Below are positions 5,546 through 6,136 of a stretch of 6,136 nt of DNA, piece after piece. The stretch covers positions 1 through 6,136 of the forward strand of contig CAMEWZ010000097.1 of assembly GCA_945946745.1 (NCBI GenBank), in the 5' to 3' direction. The notes under the pieces are model-generated. The model had not been told where the DNA came from and did no database searches. It was given only the letters and a program-made list of their open reading frames with translations. Each line of letters starts with the position of its first letter. The first letter of the stretch is position 1. Source of the DNA: an uncultured Clostridia bacterium (GTDB lineage Bacteria > Bacillota > Clostridia > Oscillospirales > Oscillospiraceae). Made by a program: the position numbers and the translations under genes.

Positions 5546-6136
5546 GCTTCGCCTCCTGGGCCAGCCTTAGGATCAGCAGCTCCAGCAGCCGCTCGCTGTC
5601 GTCAAAGGAGGTTTTGATCTGGTAGTCCGTTTCCAGCACCCACTCGGCCGCTTTGGCGCAAAAGTCCGGGGAAAACCGCCGGGCGGCCTCCATGGTCTTT
5701 CGGGCGGGATAGTCCGGAATGCCGCAGAGCCTTTGCAGGTCACCGGCGTTCTTTCCGTTGTCCAGCAGGGTTCTGGCTGCGCCGATCCGGCGGAACTGGC
5801 CGCCCACCGCCCCCAGAATCGCCAGCGGCTCCTGCTGCATTTTCAGAAGCTGCTGCAGCTTCTGGAGCGCCTGGTCATACCGGCCCGCGCTGAGCATATC
5901 GGTCATCTGGAATACCACCGCATCCATCACCGGCTCCGTTACCGCGTCAATGTCCGTCTTTTTGATCTCCTCGGCACCGGAGTAGGCGCAGATTTTTTCG
6001 ATTTCTCCGCTCAGCGCCGTCATGGTGCCGCCGGTGATATCGATGAGATAGATACAAAGCTCCGTAGAAATCCGCTTTTTTTGGGCGGCAAAGTGCCGGG
6101 TCACCCAGGCCACCAGATCCCGCTGATCCTGCTTGG
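5538..6136 (-). CDS. holA: DNA polymerase III delta subunit, C-terminal part (cut by window edge)
   Basis: HolA (YqeN in Bacillus) is the clamp-loader subunit that opens the beta sliding clamp during chromosome replication. The frame is open to the right edge, so the N-terminus lies outside; about 198 residues are present of a family length near 330-340. A GTG at 6113 is an internal valine codon, not the start, because the upstream codons continue the family pattern (KQDQRDLVAWVTRHF). Recognisable stretches are YLIDITGGTMTALSGEIEKI, typical of the end of the AAA+ lid region, and EPLAILGAVGGQFRR in the C-terminal helical collar domain. The TAG stop overlaps the rnmV start by 8 nt, placing it first among the visible genes of this operon. 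Identification rests on these motifs and domain order, as the AAA+ N-terminal part cannot be seen. Confidence 0.92.
   Translation of the reverse strand, partial: KQDQRDLVAWVTRHFAAQKKRISTELCIYLIDITGGTMTALSGEIEKICAYSGAEEIKKTDIDAVTEPVMDAVVFQMTDMLSAGRYDQALQKLQQLLKMQQEPLAILGAVGGQFRRIGAARTLLDNGKNAGDLQRLCGIPDYPARKTMEAARRFSPDFCAKAAEWVLETDYQIKTSFDDSERLLELLILRLAQEAKHG

Overview
All recognisable genes lie on the minus strand, so transcription runs right to left. The window reads as ordinary chromosomal housekeeping sequence from a GC-rich member of the Clostridia, most likely Oscillospirales/Ruminococcaceae-like. That placement is an inference. It rests on the protein styles (a DUF4093-type RNase M5, an Mrp ATPase with a Cys-rich N-terminus, a queA-tgt pair) and on clean Firmicutes-type Shine-Dalgarno sites and sigma-A promoters. 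No insertion sequence, phage, CRISPR array, tRNA or rRNA was seen.

Right block (6136 to about 2474): a tightly packed run in the order holA (DNA polymerase III delta, 5' end outside the window), rnmV (5S rRNA maturation nuclease, start overlapping the holA stop by 8 nt), an ABC-F ATPase of the Uup/YdiF type (12 nt gap), and a hypothetical two-helix membrane protein (15 nt gap). This looks like one operon whose promoter is off the window. A 28-codon candidate ORF with a CxxC motif follows directly and ends inside the next promoter.

Middle block (2382 to about 1455): mrp/apbC, a P-loop ATPase that carries or loads Fe-S clusters. It has its own perfect-consensus promoter (TTGACA, 17 nt, TATAAT) and its own Rho-independent terminator, so it forms a single-gene unit.

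Left block (about 1415 to 1): an extended -10 promoter drives queA (TTG start) followed by tgt, which is cut by the left edge. The two enzymes act in succession on tRNAs with a GUN anticodon: Tgt inserts preQ1 at position 34 and QueA converts it to epoxyqueuosine.

No convincing new system was found. The points most worth a second look are the small CxxC ORF between the membrane protein and mrp, the inverted repeat spanning the mrp promoter, the membrane protein of unknown function co-transcribed with a ribosome-associated ATPase, and the Cys motif at the Mrp N-terminus.
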